A stretch of DNA of 64,000 nucleotides from an uncultured Prevotellaceae bacterium (lineage in GTDB: Bacteria > Bacteroidota > Bacteroidia > Bacteroidales > Bacteroidaceae): positions 29,571-93,570 of the forward strand of contig ONWA01000009.1 in the NCBI GenBank assembly GCA_900321425.1, written 5' to 3'. A program made the position numbers and the translations under genes. The notes under the pieces were generated by a model, which had not been told where the DNA came from, did not search any database, and saw nothing but the letters and a program-made list of their open reading frames with translations. How positions within the stretch are numbered: the stretch's first letter is position 1; every line of letters begins with the position of its first letter. Positions 27,326-38,072 of this stretch are shown piece by piece.

Positions 27326-30300
27326 TTAATAGAAATCATCGTCGAACTCGATATCCCATGCTGGTGGCTCTGGCTCCTGTTGCTTGGGCTGCTCCTTCTT
27401 CGGCTCAGGTTTCTTGGCTGCTGGTTTCTGAGGAGCTGCTGGTTTCTGAGAAGTAGCTGCCTTCTTGGTTGTTTCCGACTTCTTGGCATTCTTCTCTTTC
27501 TTCGTGTTCTTTTCCTTCTTCGACGACTTATCCTTTCTGACGGTTATCTCTTTCTTAGGCGACTTCTCTTTCTTCGAAGCCTTTTCCTTCTTCGATGGTT
27601 TCTCCTTCTTCAAGGCCTCTTCCGCCTGAGGATCCTCTGTCTTCTGAGGAGCATCAGCTTTCTTGGTTTCCTCCGTCTTAGCAGGTTTCTCGGCCTTTGC
27701 AGGTTCATCGGCCTTTGCTGGTTCATCGGTCTTTGCTGGGGCTTCTGTCTTCGCTGGCGTTTGTGGAGCGACAGGTGTTTCTACGGCAGGAGCATCCTCC
27801 GTGAAGAGTGGGTCTTCCTGTGGTTCATCCTGTCTGTTCGTCGGCACTGCCGGCAGATCCCATTCGTCGATATACTCCTGTTCCTGTGGCTGTCCCTGCT
27901 CCTCTTCCAGCTCTTCCTCCTCGTCGTCGACATAATCCAGTTTCTCCGGCATATTCAACAGCGGCTGGGTGCTGATCTTCATCGGTGCGTAGGTCTTCAG
28001 GTAGAATTTCTCATACTCCTCGTAGCTGAAGCGTGTACCCACGAGTATACTGTTACTCTCGCTGATGATAATGGGTTTCGTACCCTTCAGTCGCACACCC
28101 ATCAGTGGGTTCTTATACAACATACGTGCATACTGCAGGGCCTCGTCGTAGCTGAGGAATCCGCTGACGATCATCCGATGGATCTCATCGACAGCATCGA
28201 TATTGATCTCGAAGTTACGCACCAGGAAATTGGTGAAGTTATACTTCGCCAGGTCGTAGAGCAACTGGTTCTCGTTCACGGAGTCAGGGTGATAGGTGAG
28301 CATGAACATGAACTTCTCGTCGCGTTTCTTGCTCAGCGTATCGGCCACCGTCGAATCGCTAGGTGCCAGTTTGATATCACGTTTCGACCAGAGGTCACCG
28401 ATATCGAACTTTCCTCCGTGCAGTCGTCTGCCTTCCTGTACACCCTTGATGATCATACCTGCCAATGGCGACACCTCGCTCTGCGGATATTTCTCCACCA
28501 CCTCGCGCATATTCTCCAGACACTTCTCCGCCTGTCCGTTGTTCAGCTCACTCAGTCCTTCGATGAAGATGAACTTGTCACGGTTGGCCCCCTGTGGGAA
28601 ACGCTCTGCCGACAGTTGGGTGTTGGCGCTCACCTCACGGAAGCGGTCGGCCTTGAAGGCCTCGTAGGTAGCGGCATAGAGTGAGTCTTCGATATGGGCA
28701 CCAAAACGTGCGTTCTCTGCATAATAGGGGTCGGCGAGCAGGATGGTCCACTCACTCTCCGGATGGTGTTTCTTCATGAGCTCGAGTGCCTCCTGTGCCT
28801 TTCCGTGTTCACCCTGTCGTGAGTAGAGCAGAAACAGGTGGTAGTACACCTCGTCCATGTGTTCATAGTCAGGATACTGGTTGGTGATGCGCACCAGGTG
28901 TTTCTCACTCAGTCGCAGGTGGTCGAGTTTATCCTTGAAGATCACACCCGCATGGAAGAGTCCGTCGCTGATGACGGCATTGCTGGCTGCCTGCTGTTCC
29001 TCCGTAAATGGTATCTGTGCCAGATAGTACTCTCGATTATGGGGGTCGCTAGCGGCCTCTGCCTCCTCTTTCTTTCTCTTCATCTCAGTAGAGTCCTGCA
29101 CCACCTCTTCACTGGTCTCCGCCATACTGGTGGTATCGTTACTCTCTGTCGGATTGAGGTTCACGACGGTCTGGTTCACACGCTGCCAGTTGTCGGCATT
29201 CGGACGCTTACCCCACAGTCGTTGGAAGGTAGCCTTTCCCTGGTTGACGGCCACAGGGTTGTAGAAGTACCACTGTCCGTTGCCCTGTTGTATCTGCGCT
29301 CCTGGCGGTGGTGACAGGGTGGTATTGATTCTGTCGTCACCCCCTCGTTGCTGTTCGGCTTTCTCGGCATCGGCAGCGGCGGCTGCACGACGTTCTTCTC
29401 GCTCCTTTTTCTTCAGGGCGTCGATCACACGGTCGATGGCTTTGTTACGCTCTGCCTCCGGCATCTTCGCCAACAGTTGCAGTGAGTCCTGCAGATGGAT
29501 GGCGTCGGTATAGGGCACCAACTCGTCGAGGATCTTCGAGCGCTTCGAGAGTTGCTCGTAGTCAGGACGGTCCTGATCCAACAGTCCGATGGCCGCACCA
29601 TAGCAGCGACGGGCGTCACTGAATTTCTCCAGTTCCCAGTACACATTACCCAACTTCAACAGCAGCACACCTTTCTCAATACCGCTGCGTGTGGCTTTCT
29701 CCACACCCTTCTCATAGGCGACAACGGCATTCATCGTGTCTTTTTCCGTCAGGTAGATATTTCCGATGGCATAATACACCTGATCCAGGTATTCCGCATT
29801 ATTGTCCGAACGGGCCATACGTCGCAGTTTACTGATCATCTGCTTCGCCTGTCCTGGTGCCATCACCTCCGTTTGGGCGATACGGGCATTGAACGACAGC
29901 TGATAGGGAGGGTTGAGCTTCACCACCTTATGATAGGCCTGTTCTGCCTCAGCACGATGCCCCAGCAACTGTTGCAACTGTCCCATGAGGAACCACTCAC
30001 GTGCTTTCTGTTTCTTACGGGGCTCATGACGGATCACCTTCCTCAGGTACTCCACCGCCTCCTCGTATTGCTGGGTGTGGATATAGTAGTCGGCGAGTGT
30101 ATAGTCCCATGTCTTCACACTCTTATAGTGCAACGTATCCCTGCGCATACTACGGATCACGTCTTCGGCATCATAGAGCCAGCCGAGCTCCGTATAGCAC
30201 TTGGCGAGCCAGGCTTGGGCCATACAGTGGATGGCGGGCTGTGTGTGATACATACGCATCATATAGTTGAAGGTGGCGGCAGCCTCGTCGAACTCTCCCT

Positions 30301-30934
30301 TCTGGAACTGTGCCTTTCCCATCAGCAGCCAGGCGCGCCACAGGAAGGGGTTGTACTCCCTGCGTCCCAGCCACTCACGGTCCTTGGGTGTCTTCCGTCG
30401 GTCACCTTTCCACTCGGGTCGTTTCTTGATACTGAAGCGTTGGATACATTTCTGACTCTTCTCGATAGCTCTGTCGTAGTTCGCCTTTCCCAAGTCTTTA
30501 TTGTCTTTGTTCGCCACAGGATAGAGGGGTAGCAGCTCCGTATAGTTATCCCTGTTGCCGCTCTCCTTCTCGAGGTTACCTTCGATGAAGGCCTGATTGC
30601 CGTTGAAATAGGTGTTATATCGGGTATTAAACGCCTTCCACCAGCGCAGGGTGGCGGTATTCTTCTTCGAAGCACATCCGCTGAGCACCATCAGGGCGAT
30701 GGTGAGCCACAGCCCGATGACCGCCTTCCGCTGACTGCCGCTGCTCTGCTGTTCTTTCTTTCGTTTCTCCTCCATCATACAGGCAATCTGACAACTGCCG
30801 TCGGCAGCCGAGCTACAGGAGGCGCAGTCGCCCTTGGGCATCACGGGTTCGTTGTCCTTGTCGCCCCATGAGAAGAGGGCGGCGAGGAGTCCCAGCACTC
30901 CGATGGCTGCTATGCTAATGAGGAAGAAGTTCAT
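27326..30934 (-). CDS. porW: PorW/SprE-type T9SS TPR lipoprotein, with fused Cys-rich N-terminal segment
   Basis: 1202 aa. The main body is a long TPR protein (about residues 90-1010) that matches the PorW/SprE family, a periplasmic lipoprotein linking the PorLM motor to the PorKN ring in type IX secretion. A lipobox L-S-G-C (Cys87) follows a hydrophobic stretch at 71-86, so the true lipoprotein could start at Met53 or Met54. Residues 1-52 form a separate small module: one membrane segment plus C-x2-C and two more Cys. The C-terminal 190 residues are K/P/A/E-rich low complexity. The start at 30934 overlaps the aroA stop by 4 bp. Either a real fusion or two genes read in one frame. Confidence 0.85.
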   Translation of the reverse strand: MNFFLISIAAIGVLGLLAALFSWGDKDNEPVMPKGDCASCSSAADGSCQIACMMEEKRKKEQQSSGSQRKAVIGLWLTIALMVLSGCASKKNTATLRWWKAFNTRYNTYFNGNQAFIEGNLEKESGNRDNYTELLPLYPVANKDNKDLGKANYDRAIEKSQKCIQRFSIKKRPEWKGDRRKTPKDREWLGRREYNPFLWRAWLLMGKAQFQKGEFDEAAATFNYMMRMYHTQPAIHCMAQAWLAKCYTELGWLYDAEDVIRSMRRDTLHYKSVKTWDYTLADYYIHTQQYEEAVEYLRKVIRHEPRKKQKAREWFLMGQLQQLLGHRAEAEQAYHKVVKLNPPYQLSFNARIAQTEVMAPGQAKQMISKLRRMARSDNNAEYLDQVYYAIGNIYLTEKDTMNAVVAYEKGVEKATRSGIEKGVLLLKLGNVYWELEKFSDARRCYGAAIGLLDQDRPDYEQLSKRSKILDELVPYTDAIHLQDSLQLLAKMPEAERNKAIDRVIDALKKKEREERRAAAAADAEKAEQQRGGDDRINTTLSPPPGAQIQQGNGQWYFYNPVAVNQGKATFQRLWGKRPNADNWQRVNQTVVNLNPTESNDTTSMAETSEEVVQDSTEMKRKKEEAEAASDPHNREYYLAQIPFTEEQQAASNAVISDGLFHAGVIFKDKLDHLRLSEKHLVRITNQYPDYEHMDEVYYHLFLLYSRQGEHGKAQEALELMKKHHPESEWTILLADPYYAENARFGAHIEDSLYAATYEAFKADRFREVSANTQLSAERFPQGANRDKFIFIEGLSELNNGQAEKCLENMREVVEKYPQSEVSPLAGMIIKGVQEGRRLHGGKFDIGDLWSKRDIKLAPSDSTVADTLSKKRDEKFMFMLTYHPDSVNENQLLYDLAKYNFTNFLVRNFEINIDAVDEIHRMIVSGFLSYDEALQYARMLYKNPLMGVRLKGTKPIIISESNSILVGTRFSYEEYEKFYLKTYAPMKISTQPLLNMPEKLDYVDDEEEELEEEQGQPQEQEYIDEWDLPAVPTNRQDEPQEDPLFTEDAPAVETPVAPQTPAKTEAPAKTDEPAKADEPAKAEKPAKTEETKKADAPQKTEDPQAEEALKKEKPSKKEKASKKEKSPKKEITVRKDKSSKKEKNTKKEKNAKKSETTKKAATSQKPAAPQKPAAKKPEPKKEQPKQQEPEPPAWDIEFDDDFY

Positions 30935-32190
30935 CGTGTCTCGTTCTCTTGGATGGTAAACTGTGCCTCTCTGAGGTGTTCCCAGAAGGCGGGATAGGAT
31001 TTCGTCACCACCTCAGGGTGGTTGATGGTCAGCCCTGGTATCTTGATGGCAGCGGGGGCGAAGGCGAGGGCCATCCTGTGGTCCTCATAGGTGTCGATCA
31101 CGGGCTGTGCGACGGTCTCACAGCGCTCTCCGTTCCACAGCAACTCACAGTCGTTGCGTGCCTCGATGACATAGCCCAACTTCCTCATCTCCGTCTTCAA
31201 TGCCTCGATACGGTCGGTCTCCTTGATCTTCAGTGTCGAGAGTCCAGTGAAGTGGAAGGGGATATCCATCAGCGCACAGCCCACCACGAAGGTCTGTGCC
31301 AGGTCGGGCGAGTTCACGAAGTCGTAATCCAGTCGGGGCACATGGTGATGACTGCAGCGCAGGGTCACACTGGTGGGCTTGCCTTCTTCCTTCGAGGCGA
31401 AGGTGGTCTTCACGCCCAACAGACTGAAGATATACTTCACCACCGAGTCGCCTTGCTTCGAGCCGTCCATCAGTCCCTCCAGTCGCACCTCAGCCTCAGG
31501 CTGATCCAACAGGGCAAGCATCTCATACCAGTAGGAAGCCGCCGACCAGTCGTTCTCTATCAGATAGCCGCGCTGACGGTAGGGTTGTGGGTTGACGGTG
31601 ATCGTATTGTTACCTGTCCAGTCTGCCTGTGCGCCATATTCGCGCATCATCCACAGCGTCAGGTCGATATAGGGTCGTGAGATGACGTCGCCCGTCAGGT
31701 GCAGCTCCAGTCCTTTCTGGAACACAGGGGCCACCATCAGCAGGGCGGAGATATACTGTGAGCTCACGTTACCCGCAATCTCCAGCGTACCACCCATCAG
31801 TCGCTCGCCGGCGATGCGCAACGGGGGGAATCCCTCCTCGCCTATATAGTCGATCTGGGCGCCCAGTCGTCGCAGCGCATCCACCAGTATACCGATAGGT
31901 CTGTGCTTCATGCGCTCCGTCCCCGTCAGCACATGCTCTCCAGGGGTGGCAGCCAGATAGGCTGTCATGAAACGCATGGCGGTACCTGCCGCCTTGATAT
32001 TGATCTCATAGGGCATCTCCCTCATCGCCTGGACAATCACATCGGTATCGTCGCAGTCCGACAGGTTTTTCAGCTGTTCTGCGCCACCAGCCAGCGCATG
32101 GATGATGAGCGCTCTGTTCGAGACGCTCTTCGATGCGGGCAGGTTGACAGTTGTGTTGAGCAGCGTTGGTGCTTCAAGGATATATTGCAT
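30931..32190 (-). CDS. aroA: 3-phosphoshikimate 1-carboxyvinyltransferase (EPSP synthase)
   Basis: 419 aa from the ATG at 32190 (an upstream ATG at 32223 would lie within the promoter's transcribed start region and is less likely). L-P-A-S-K-S-V-S-N-R-A-L and A-G-T-A-M-R-F are the shikimate-3-phosphate and PEP binding motifs. K-E-T-D-R-I and D-D-C-D-type segments are also present. Sixth step of the shikimate pathway, cytoplasmic. It heads an operon with porW, porX and tsaE, and overlaps porW by 4 bp. Confidence 0.94.
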   Translation of the reverse strand: MQYILEAPTLLNTTVNLPASKSVSNRALIIHALAGGAEQLKNLSDCDDTDVIVQAMREMPYEINIKAAGTAMRFMTAYLAATPGEHVLTGTERMKHRPIGILVDALRRLGAQIDYIGEEGFPPLRIAGERLMGGTLEIAGNVSSQYISALLMVAPVFQKGLELHLTGDVISRPYIDLTLWMMREYGAQADWTGNNTITVNPQPYRQRGYLIENDWSAASYWYEMLALLDQPEAEVRLEGLMDGSKQGDSVVKYIFSLLGVKTTFASKEEGKPTSVTLRCSHHHVPRLDYDFVNSPDLAQTFVVGCALMDIPFHFTGLSTLKIKETDRIEALKTEMRKLGYVIEARNDCELLWNGERCETVAQPVIDTYEDHRMALAFAPAAIKIPGLTINHPEVVTKSYPAFWEHLREAQFTIQENETR

Positions 32191-32220
32191 TCGTGTACGT
32201 ACGTTTTTATAAATAACACG

Positions 32221-32252
32221 CAAAGGTACAAATTATTATATGGACGGGCAAA
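32221..32252 (-). promoter_or_regulatory. Promoter of aroA-porW-porX-tsaE operon
   Basis: Minus strand TTTG-N20-TACCTTTG, exact consensus. It starts transcription near 32214, which argues for the aroA start at 32190 rather than 32223. Confidence 0.75.
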
Positions 32253-32296
32253 TTAGGTATGCAAAAGTTTCTAAAGAAAAAATAATCTGTGAAAAA

Positions 32297-32328
32297 TTTG
32301 CAGTTTTCAAAGATTGTGTGTACCTTTG
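32297..32328 (+). promoter_or_regulatory. Promoter of tRNA-Pro
   Basis: TTTG (32297-32300), N20, TACCTTTG (32321-32328), 32 bp upstream of the mature tRNA 5' end. Confidence 0.75.
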
Positions 32329-32360
32329 CACCGCATTTCCGAAAAAGATGCATTCAGGAT

Positions 32361-32436
32361 CGGGATTTAGCGCAGTTGGTAGCGCACACGTCTGGGGGGC
32401 GCGAGGTCGCTGGTTCGAGTCCAGTAATCCCGACCA
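32361..32436 (+). tRNA. tRNA-Pro (anticodon GGG)
   Basis: 76 nt, with encoded CCA. The acceptor stem CGGGATT/AATCCCG, D-stem GCGC/GCGC and T-arm GCTGG-TTCGAGT-CCAGT all fold. The anticodon loop CTGGGGG gives anticodon GGG. The anticodon stem CACGT/GCGCG has one A-C mismatch and a terminal U-G pair. The 3' end is the island integration site and stays intact on the left side of the island. Confidence 0.92.
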
Positions 32437-32438
32437 AA
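32417..32438 (+). other. attL core (22-bp direct repeat, overlaps tRNA-Pro 3' end)
   Basis: GAGTCCAGTAATCCCGACCA plus AA; the identical 22 bp recurs at 61523-61544. It covers the T-arm 3' half, acceptor 3' strand and CCA of tRNA-Pro. Confidence 0.9.
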
Positions 32439-32441
32439 AGG

Positions 32442-32478
32442 AAAACGGGAGTTGTTGATTTTCAATAACTTCCGTTTT
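32442..32478 (+). terminator. Island-borne terminator after tRNA-Pro
   Basis: A 17-bp stem with G-T wobbles, AAAACGGGAGTTGTTGA paired with TCAATAACTTCCGTTTT, followed by TTG. It lies just inside attL and takes the place of the native tRNA terminator, now at 61547-61580. Confidence 0.7.
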
Positions 32479-32480
32479 TG

Positions 32481-32552
32481 TTAAACACCTTTTTAAACAC
32501 CTTTTCTCGCTTTTTTGATTTTCACGCAACCAAGAATCAACTTTCACGCAAC
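32481..32552 (+). repeat. Integrase arm-type sites, left end
   Basis: A doubled TTAAACACCTTTT element (25 bp, 32481-32505) and two copies of TTCACGCAAC (32521-32530, 32543-32552). Both elements recur, perfect in sequence, near the right end (61364-61388; 61418-61427, 61432-61441). Confidence 0.7.
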
Positions 32553-32614
32553 CAAAATAGTTCAAAGTTTACGATTTATTATATTTTATAAAGTTCACAG
32601 TCTTATTATTAAAA

Positions 32615-32653
32615 AATCACCCCAAATCATATCAAAAACGGTTTGGGATGATT
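32615..32653 (-). terminator. Terminator of LRR/BACON operon
   Basis: A 12-bp stem with one mismatch (AATCACCCCAAA / TTTGGGATGATT), followed on the minus strand by TTTTTTAATAATAAG. It lies 43 bp past the BACON gene stop. Confidence 0.75.
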
Positions 32654-32695
32654 CGTGTTATACCATTAAATTATTTGTAACTCATATATAACTAC

Positions 32696-33841
32696 CTAAA
32701 AGTGCAATTCTCTAGATAGTGCATCCTTGTCTGAAACTTCATCGTTGGTTTGTGGCTGTGGGTGCCCATTTTGCACAATGGTAATAACAACTTCGTTATC
32801 ATCGGTTGCTGTTACGGTTACTTTACATTCTCTACTTGAGGTAGATGTATTTGCTGTTGCATCTATCTTTATCTTTGGTGAACCACTTGAATAAGATTGC
32901 TTTGATGCTGTAAGCCATGATGCAGAGCTTGAAATCGTTGATATACTTGTTTTCAGACCGCTCAGTTCTATAGTCTTAGAACTAGCACTTGCATCCAAAT
33001 TAACATCCATCATAGAGATTCCATTTTGAACTACGGTTATAATAACCTCATTACCATCGGTTGCTGTTACCGTTACAGTGCAGTGTCTGCTAGAAATAGA
33101 TGTATTCGCTGTTACTTGTAATTGTAACTTTGGTGAACCACTTGAATAAGACACCTTAGATGCTGTAAGCCATGATGCAGAACATGTTGCTGTTGATATG
33201 CTTGTCCTTAGATTGGTAAGTTCTATAGTCTGAGAATGAGCACTTGAACCTATACTAACATCCATATAGTATGTGGAGGGGCTGCTTGGCGTTCCACCAC
33301 CACTACCGCTACTTTCTCCAAACATTAACTGTACAGTACCATTCAGTATATAAGTCTTACTGCCACTGCCAAATTTGAAAGACTCAAACTTGATAGTAAT
33401 GTAGTCATTGTTCTTTTTGTCCGTGACAGTTGCAGAACCACTTACATAATTAATTTCTTCCTCGCCAAAGGATTCAAACTTAGGAGAGAAATCTTGCAAT
33501 TTGCATCCATTTGTTAAGTCCTTATTGCCTTTCAAATGAATACAAAACATGTAATCATAATCATGCTTTCCGCTCTCAGCTTTTGCCAATGTCCCGCAAG
33601 GTAAGCTAAGTTTACCACTGTGTGTCGCCAAATCCCATGTGGATTTGTATGTAACATAGCTTCGATAGCCGTAGCAAGCATATTTGGCTCCGTTAATGTC
33701 CAATACGTCATAGATGGTCGTGGGATAAGGATTGCCACCGCCACTGCCACTACTACTGCTCCCACCATCATCACCTCCACCGCATGAAGCCAATACCATA
33801 ACGCACATAAGTGCCATTGCTAATAATATCTTTTCTTTCAT
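32696..33841 (-). CDS. BACON-domain surface lipoprotein
   Basis: 381 aa from the ATG at 33841, chosen because MKEKILLAMALMCVMVLASC is a lipoprotein signal with lipobox L-A-S-C; the ATG 33 bp upstream would only lengthen it. A Gly/Ser linker follows, then a beta-rich domain (about 35-185), then two tandem BACON domains of about 85 residues (S-W-L-T-A-S-K, Y-S-S-G-S-P-K, T-V-T-A-T-D repeats). BACON domains are common in Bacteroidetes surface proteins that bind glycans or mucin. 7 bp after the LRR gene stop, so the two form an operon. Confidence 0.85.
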   Translation of the reverse strand: MKEKILLAMALMCVMVLASCGGGDDGGSSSSGSGGGNPYPTTIYDVLDINGAKYACYGYRSYVTYKSTWDLATHSGKLSLPCGTLAKAESGKHDYDYMFCIHLKGNKDLTNGCKLQDFSPKFESFGEEEINYVSGSATVTDKKNNDYITIKFESFKFGSGSKTYILNGTVQLMFGESSGSGGGTPSSPSTYYMDVSIGSSAHSQTIELTNLRTSISTATCSASWLTASKVSYSSGSPKLQLQVTANTSISSRHCTVTVTATDGNEVIITVVQNGISMMDVNLDASASSKTIELSGLKTSISTISSSASWLTASKQSYSSGSPKIKIDATANTSTSSRECKVTVTATDDNEVVITIVQNGHPQPQTNDEVSDKDALSRELHF

Positions 33842-33848
33842 AACCTTA

Positions 33849-36800
33849 TTATTTTCTGAATATTTTCTTGCCATTAACGATTACTATGCCCTTGTAGTTA
33901 TTACCGACTCTCTGGCCACCAATGTTATATTGAGCATCATTTGTTTGTCTCATATTTCTTTCTTCTACGATGTTGATTGATGTTGCATCATCACCTATCA
34001 TCAACATTGATTCTCTACTTTGTATGCTAGACTTTGGAAGAGCTAGCCATGCTTTTCCTCCCTCTATCGAGAATGGAGCTCCGTTCTCCGCTCCCCAATA
34101 CCAACCAAGCTTATCGGCATTTGTCGTATTGGACTTTCCGTAAGACAACTTGTAATAGACATAGTTAGGATTGCCAGACGTGCTAACACCATTAACGTTG
34201 GATGTAATAGTTTGCTCATCACTTCCATGAAGCAAGTTGTCACCGCTATAAGAAGCACTCTCTGTAGTAGAGGATAAGGTATATGTTCCACTAGTTTTAT
34301 CTTTGTTTACAAGCACAACAGGAACTCCTTTTGGAATGATGCCATTTTTATCTCCTTCTGCGATTGTTACGTATGATAATTTTCCAGAAGTATCAAGAGT
34401 TACGACTTGTGCGGATAGTCCCTCCGAAAGGACGTAAGAATTATTTTCGTTATAGAATGTAGCATAACCTCCTTGTGATATATTAATAATAGGCTTAAAA
34501 GTTCCACTGACGATAACTTCATGTGTCGGCATCCTTTTGGGGATAGTGTTCCAACCACTAAAAGCGTAGCCTTTCTTGGTAGGTTCTTCTATCGCTTCGA
34601 TAATCTCATCTTCCATAAGCTCGAAAGATTGGTATAGTTCTCCATCAACCATGTATGTTAATGTATATGTAACGACTTGAACCTCATCCATGTTTGAGAA
34701 TTTCTCCCAATATGGATTCAACCAATAAATCTTCTTGAACCCTTCTCTAGTCTTTAATATCGCATTAGCGTATGTATCTGCATCGAAGGTGTTATCAACT
34801 ATCAGTGGAGGTGTGGTATTATAAGAAACCACCTCTGTAAGACTTGAACAATTCTTAAATGCATAAGTTCCGATAGACTTTACAGAACATCCAATTGTTG
34901 CTGAGGTCATACTACTGCAACCCTCGAAGGTATTATTACCTATGGATGTAACACTGTTTGGTATCACTATAGACAGCAAGCTGCTACAACCCTTGAAAAC
35001 ATTTGAGCCAATAGTGGACACTCCATTTCCGATTGTTGCAGTTGTCATGCTTTTACAGCCATTAAAAGTATTATCACCCATAGAAGTTACTCCATTAGGT
35101 ATTACTATAGACTGCAAACTGCTACAGCCACTAAACGCACTTGAACCAATAGTTTCGACTCCGCTTCCAATTGTTGCAGATGTCATCTTACTGCAACCAT
35201 CGAAGGTGTTATTTTTTATGGATGTTACATTGTTCGGAATTATTATCGATTCAAGAGAACTACATCCTTGGAATGCAGAAGCCGTGATGGAAGCCACATT
35301 ATCGCCCATAGTCACCTCCTTAATAGAAGTCATCCCCTTAAACCAAGTTCCAACATTCATACAATTTAGCATCACGGTTTCCAAACTATTACAATTTTGG
35401 AAAGCGTAATTCCCTACAGATGTCACACCACTTCCAATTGTCAAATGCTTCAGACCGCTACATCCCTCAAAGGCATTGCTATAAACTGAGTTTACATTAT
35501 CACTTAGTATGATGTTATTGAGCGTTTTATTTCCTTTAAACCATGTGCCTACGCTCTTGCATTGCATTTCTGCATATACAAGGCTGTTACAGCCCTTGAA
35601 TACATCTGTGCCTACAGATGTGACCTTAGAAGGTATTGTAATTGCTACCAAGTTTGTACATCCATCAAACGCATTGTTCTTTATAGAAGTGACATTCTGA
35701 GGTAGTTTAATTTCTATCAAACTCTCTTTCTCCTTGAAGAAATAGTCTCCAATCGCATCTTTTGAAGTAATATAGTTTTGATAGTATGAAGCACCGCCAT
35801 CAACAATATTGGCATCATTCAAATCCAAGAACTGAAGATTCGTCATTTTTCTTATCGTCAAGATGTCCGTGCCGTTAATGTTGCCACTAACCTTCAGACT
35901 GATGACTTTATCAACATTCTCAACGCCAATTTCATCAATGAGAGTTCCTTCTTTCTGAAGGTCTATGGTCAAAGAAGAAGAATAAATGCTGTGAATCAGA
36001 TTTTGTTTATGATATTTGGAAACATTAAAATCATATTTTCCTTCTTTGTTAAGTACGTCAGTAATGTATTCACCACCGACCGTAACTGCATACATGTCAT
36101 GAATGTCATTTAACTTTATCTTTGTAGCATCATTTTCTACCGTCTCATATCCTTCATTATGTCCATTTACACTTACGATAGTGCCTCCATCGTGGATTAT
36201 TGGCAATGGGTAATATTTAACACCATCTTTGACAGAGTAGATAATATCAGTCTCTTTCCAGTTCTCTGCTAGAGCATAGTTTAGAGAAGCACCATACGGA
36301 GTTTCTATGACACCATTACTGATAGCACCCTCCAAAGAAGGTGGAGTTGTTGAAAGGGGCTTAACTGTGAAATCCTTACATCCATTAAATGCAGATGCCG
36401 ATATTCTCTCCACGTCAGAACCTAATACAAACTCCTTAATCGAAGTCTTTCCACTGAACCAAGCATCTACATCCTTACAATTTAGTGTCACTTTATTTAT
36501 GTTGTTACAATCTTTAAACGCACCACTACCAATGGATGTAATACCATTTCCAATGCTTACTGATTCTAATCCACAACAACTGTAGAATGCGTTGTTACCG
36601 ATGGATGTAACACTATTCGGAATAACTATCTCAGTCAATCCTCCACAACCTTGGAAAGCATTATCTCCAATGGACTGGACACTGCTACCGATTGTTACAG
36701 ATGTTAAATTGTTGCAACTACTGAAAGCAGAACTTCCAATAGATGTTACGTTGTTAGGAATTACTACCGATGCTAGAGCACCACAACTGCTAAAAGCACT

Positions 36801-38072
36801 AGAACCAATGGTGGTTACTCCACTGCCTATGGTAACAGACTCCAATCCACTACAACCATAGAATGCATCTTCTCCAATGGATGTCACTTCATCACCCAAG
36901 GTTACATTCTTAATGGATTTCATCCCCTTAAACCAAGCATCTATATCCTTGCAATTCAGTGCTAAAGAGGTTATGTTGCTACAACCACTGAATGCACTAT
37001 TACCAATAGTCGTGACACTGTTAGGAATAGTTACTGTTGTCGTACCACTGCAACCATAGAACGCATAACTACCAATTGAGATAACGCCACTTGGGATTGT
37101 TATCTCTGTCAGACCGCTACAACCGTTGAATGCACTATTACCAATAGTCGTAACATTGTTGGGGATAGCTGCTGTTGTCAAACCACTACAACCATTGAAG
37201 GTATCATTACAAATGGTAGTAATGCCGTTTGGGATAGTGATAGAGGTTAAACTGCTACAATTACAGAATGCGTATTCGCCAATGTATTTAACACTATTGG
37301 GTATGGTAACTGTTGTCATACCACTGCAACCTTTGAAAGCATTGTCACCTATAGAAGAAATACTATTTGGAATCGTTATCTCTTTCAAACCGCTACAACC
37401 GTTGAAAGTAGAATTGCTGATTGAGGTAACACCATTTGGGATTGTAATAGAAGTCAATCCACTACAACCATTGAAAGCATTGTCACTAATGAATGTTACT
37501 TTTTCGCCTAAAGTAATCTCTTTAATAGACCTATTATTAATAAACCAAGAACCCACATTCGCACAAAGAATTGTCACCGAGGTAAGACTAGAGCAACCAC
37601 GGAAAGCACCACTACCTATGTTCGTCACGCTGTTAGGGATGGTAATAGAGGTAAGGCTAGAGCAACTAGAAAATGCACTATTTCCAATGCTTGTCACGCT
37701 GTTAGGGATAGTGACAGAGGTAAGGCTAGAACAACCATCGAACGCACATTGCCCAATGCTCGTCACGCTGTTGCCAATAGTATATGTTTTTACTTGACTT
37801 CCAAATATACTCTTAAGGTTAGAGTCTGAAGTGTATGTTTTTGATAATATAGTATTGCTATTTATGGTGACAGAGGTTAGGCCAGAGCAATTATTGAACG
37901 CATTACTTCCAATGCTCGTCACGCTGTTGGGGATGGTGACGGAGGTAAGACCAGAGCAACCATAGAACGCATTACTTCCAATGCTTGTCACGCTGTTGGG
38001 GATGGTGACGGAGGTAGTTGGGGATGGTGACGGAGGTAAGACCAGAGCAACCATAGAACGCATTACTTCCAA
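33849..38072 (-). CDS. BspA-like leucine-rich repeat surface protein, C-terminal part of a frameshifted gene
   Basis: 1407 codons open. The real content begins after the frameshift at 37995-38038; the first roughly 20 residues are out-of-frame noise. It continues with dozens of 23-residue BspA-type LRR_5 units (consensus [14 protein letters not shown]-x-x-A-F-x-G-C). Later it has an InlB-type B repeat (T-Y-M-V-D-G, A-F-S-G-W-N) and a C-terminal segment ending Y-N-I-G-G-Q-R-V with [14 protein letters not shown], like other Prevotella secreted proteins. BspA-like proteins mediate host or matrix binding. Alone this part lacks a signal peptide. Confidence 0.85.
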   Translation of the reverse strand: MEVMRSMVALVLPPSPSPTTSVTIPNSVTSIGSNAFYGCSGLTSVTIPNSVTSIGSNAFNNCSGLTSVTINSNTILSKTYTSDSNLKSIFGSQVKTYTIGNSVTSIGQCAFDGCSSLTSVTIPNSVTSIGNSAFSSCSSLTSITIPNSVTNIGSGAFRGCSSLTSVTILCANVGSWFINNRSIKEITLGEKVTFISDNAFNGCSGLTSITIPNGVTSISNSTFNGCSGLKEITIPNSISSIGDNAFKGCSGMTTVTIPNSVKYIGEYAFCNCSSLTSITIPNGITTICNDTFNGCSGLTTAAIPNNVTTIGNSAFNGCSGLTEITIPSGVISIGSYAFYGCSGTTTVTIPNSVTTIGNSAFSGCSNITSLALNCKDIDAWFKGMKSIKNVTLGDEVTSIGEDAFYGCSGLESVTIGSGVTTIGSSAFSSCGALASVVIPNNVTSIGSSAFSSCNNLTSVTIGSSVQSIGDNAFQGCGGLTEIVIPNSVTSIGNNAFYSCCGLESVSIGNGITSIGSGAFKDCNNINKVTLNCKDVDAWFSGKTSIKEFVLGSDVERISASAFNGCKDFTVKPLSTTPPSLEGAISNGVIETPYGASLNYALAENWKETDIIYSVKDGVKYYPLPIIHDGGTIVSVNGHNEGYETVENDATKIKLNDIHDMYAVTVGGEYITDVLNKEGKYDFNVSKYHKQNLIHSIYSSSLTIDLQKEGTLIDEIGVENVDKVISLKVSGNINGTDILTIRKMTNLQFLDLNDANIVDGGASYYQNYITSKDAIGDYFFKEKESLIEIKLPQNVTSIKNNAFDGCTNLVAITIPSKVTSVGTDVFKGCNSLVYAEMQCKSVGTWFKGNKTLNNIILSDNVNSVYSNAFEGCSGLKHLTIGSGVTSVGNYAFQNCNSLETVMLNCMNVGTWFKGMTSIKEVTMGDNVASITASAFQGCSSLESIIIPNNVTSIKNNTFDGCSKMTSATIGSGVETIGSSAFSGCSSLQSIVIPNGVTSMGDNTFNGCKSMTTATIGNGVSTIGSNVFKGCSSLLSIVIPNSVTSIGNNTFEGCSSMTSATIGCSVKSIGTYAFKNCSSLTEVVSYNTTPPLIVDNTFDADTYANAILKTREGFKKIYWLNPYWEKFSNMDEVQVVTYTLTYMVDGELYQSFELMEDEIIEAIEEPTKKGYAFSGWNTIPKRMPTHEVIVSGTFKPIINISQGGYATFYNENNSYVLSEGLSAQVVTLDTSGKLSYVTIAEGDKNGIIPKGVPVVLVNKDKTSGTYTLSSTTESASYSGDNLLHGSDEQTITSNVNGVSTSGNPNYVYYKLSYGKSNTTNADKLGWYWGAENGAPFSIEGGKAWLALPKSSIQSRESMLMIGDDATSINIVEERNMRQTNDAQYNIGGQRVGNNYKGIVIVNGKKIFRK

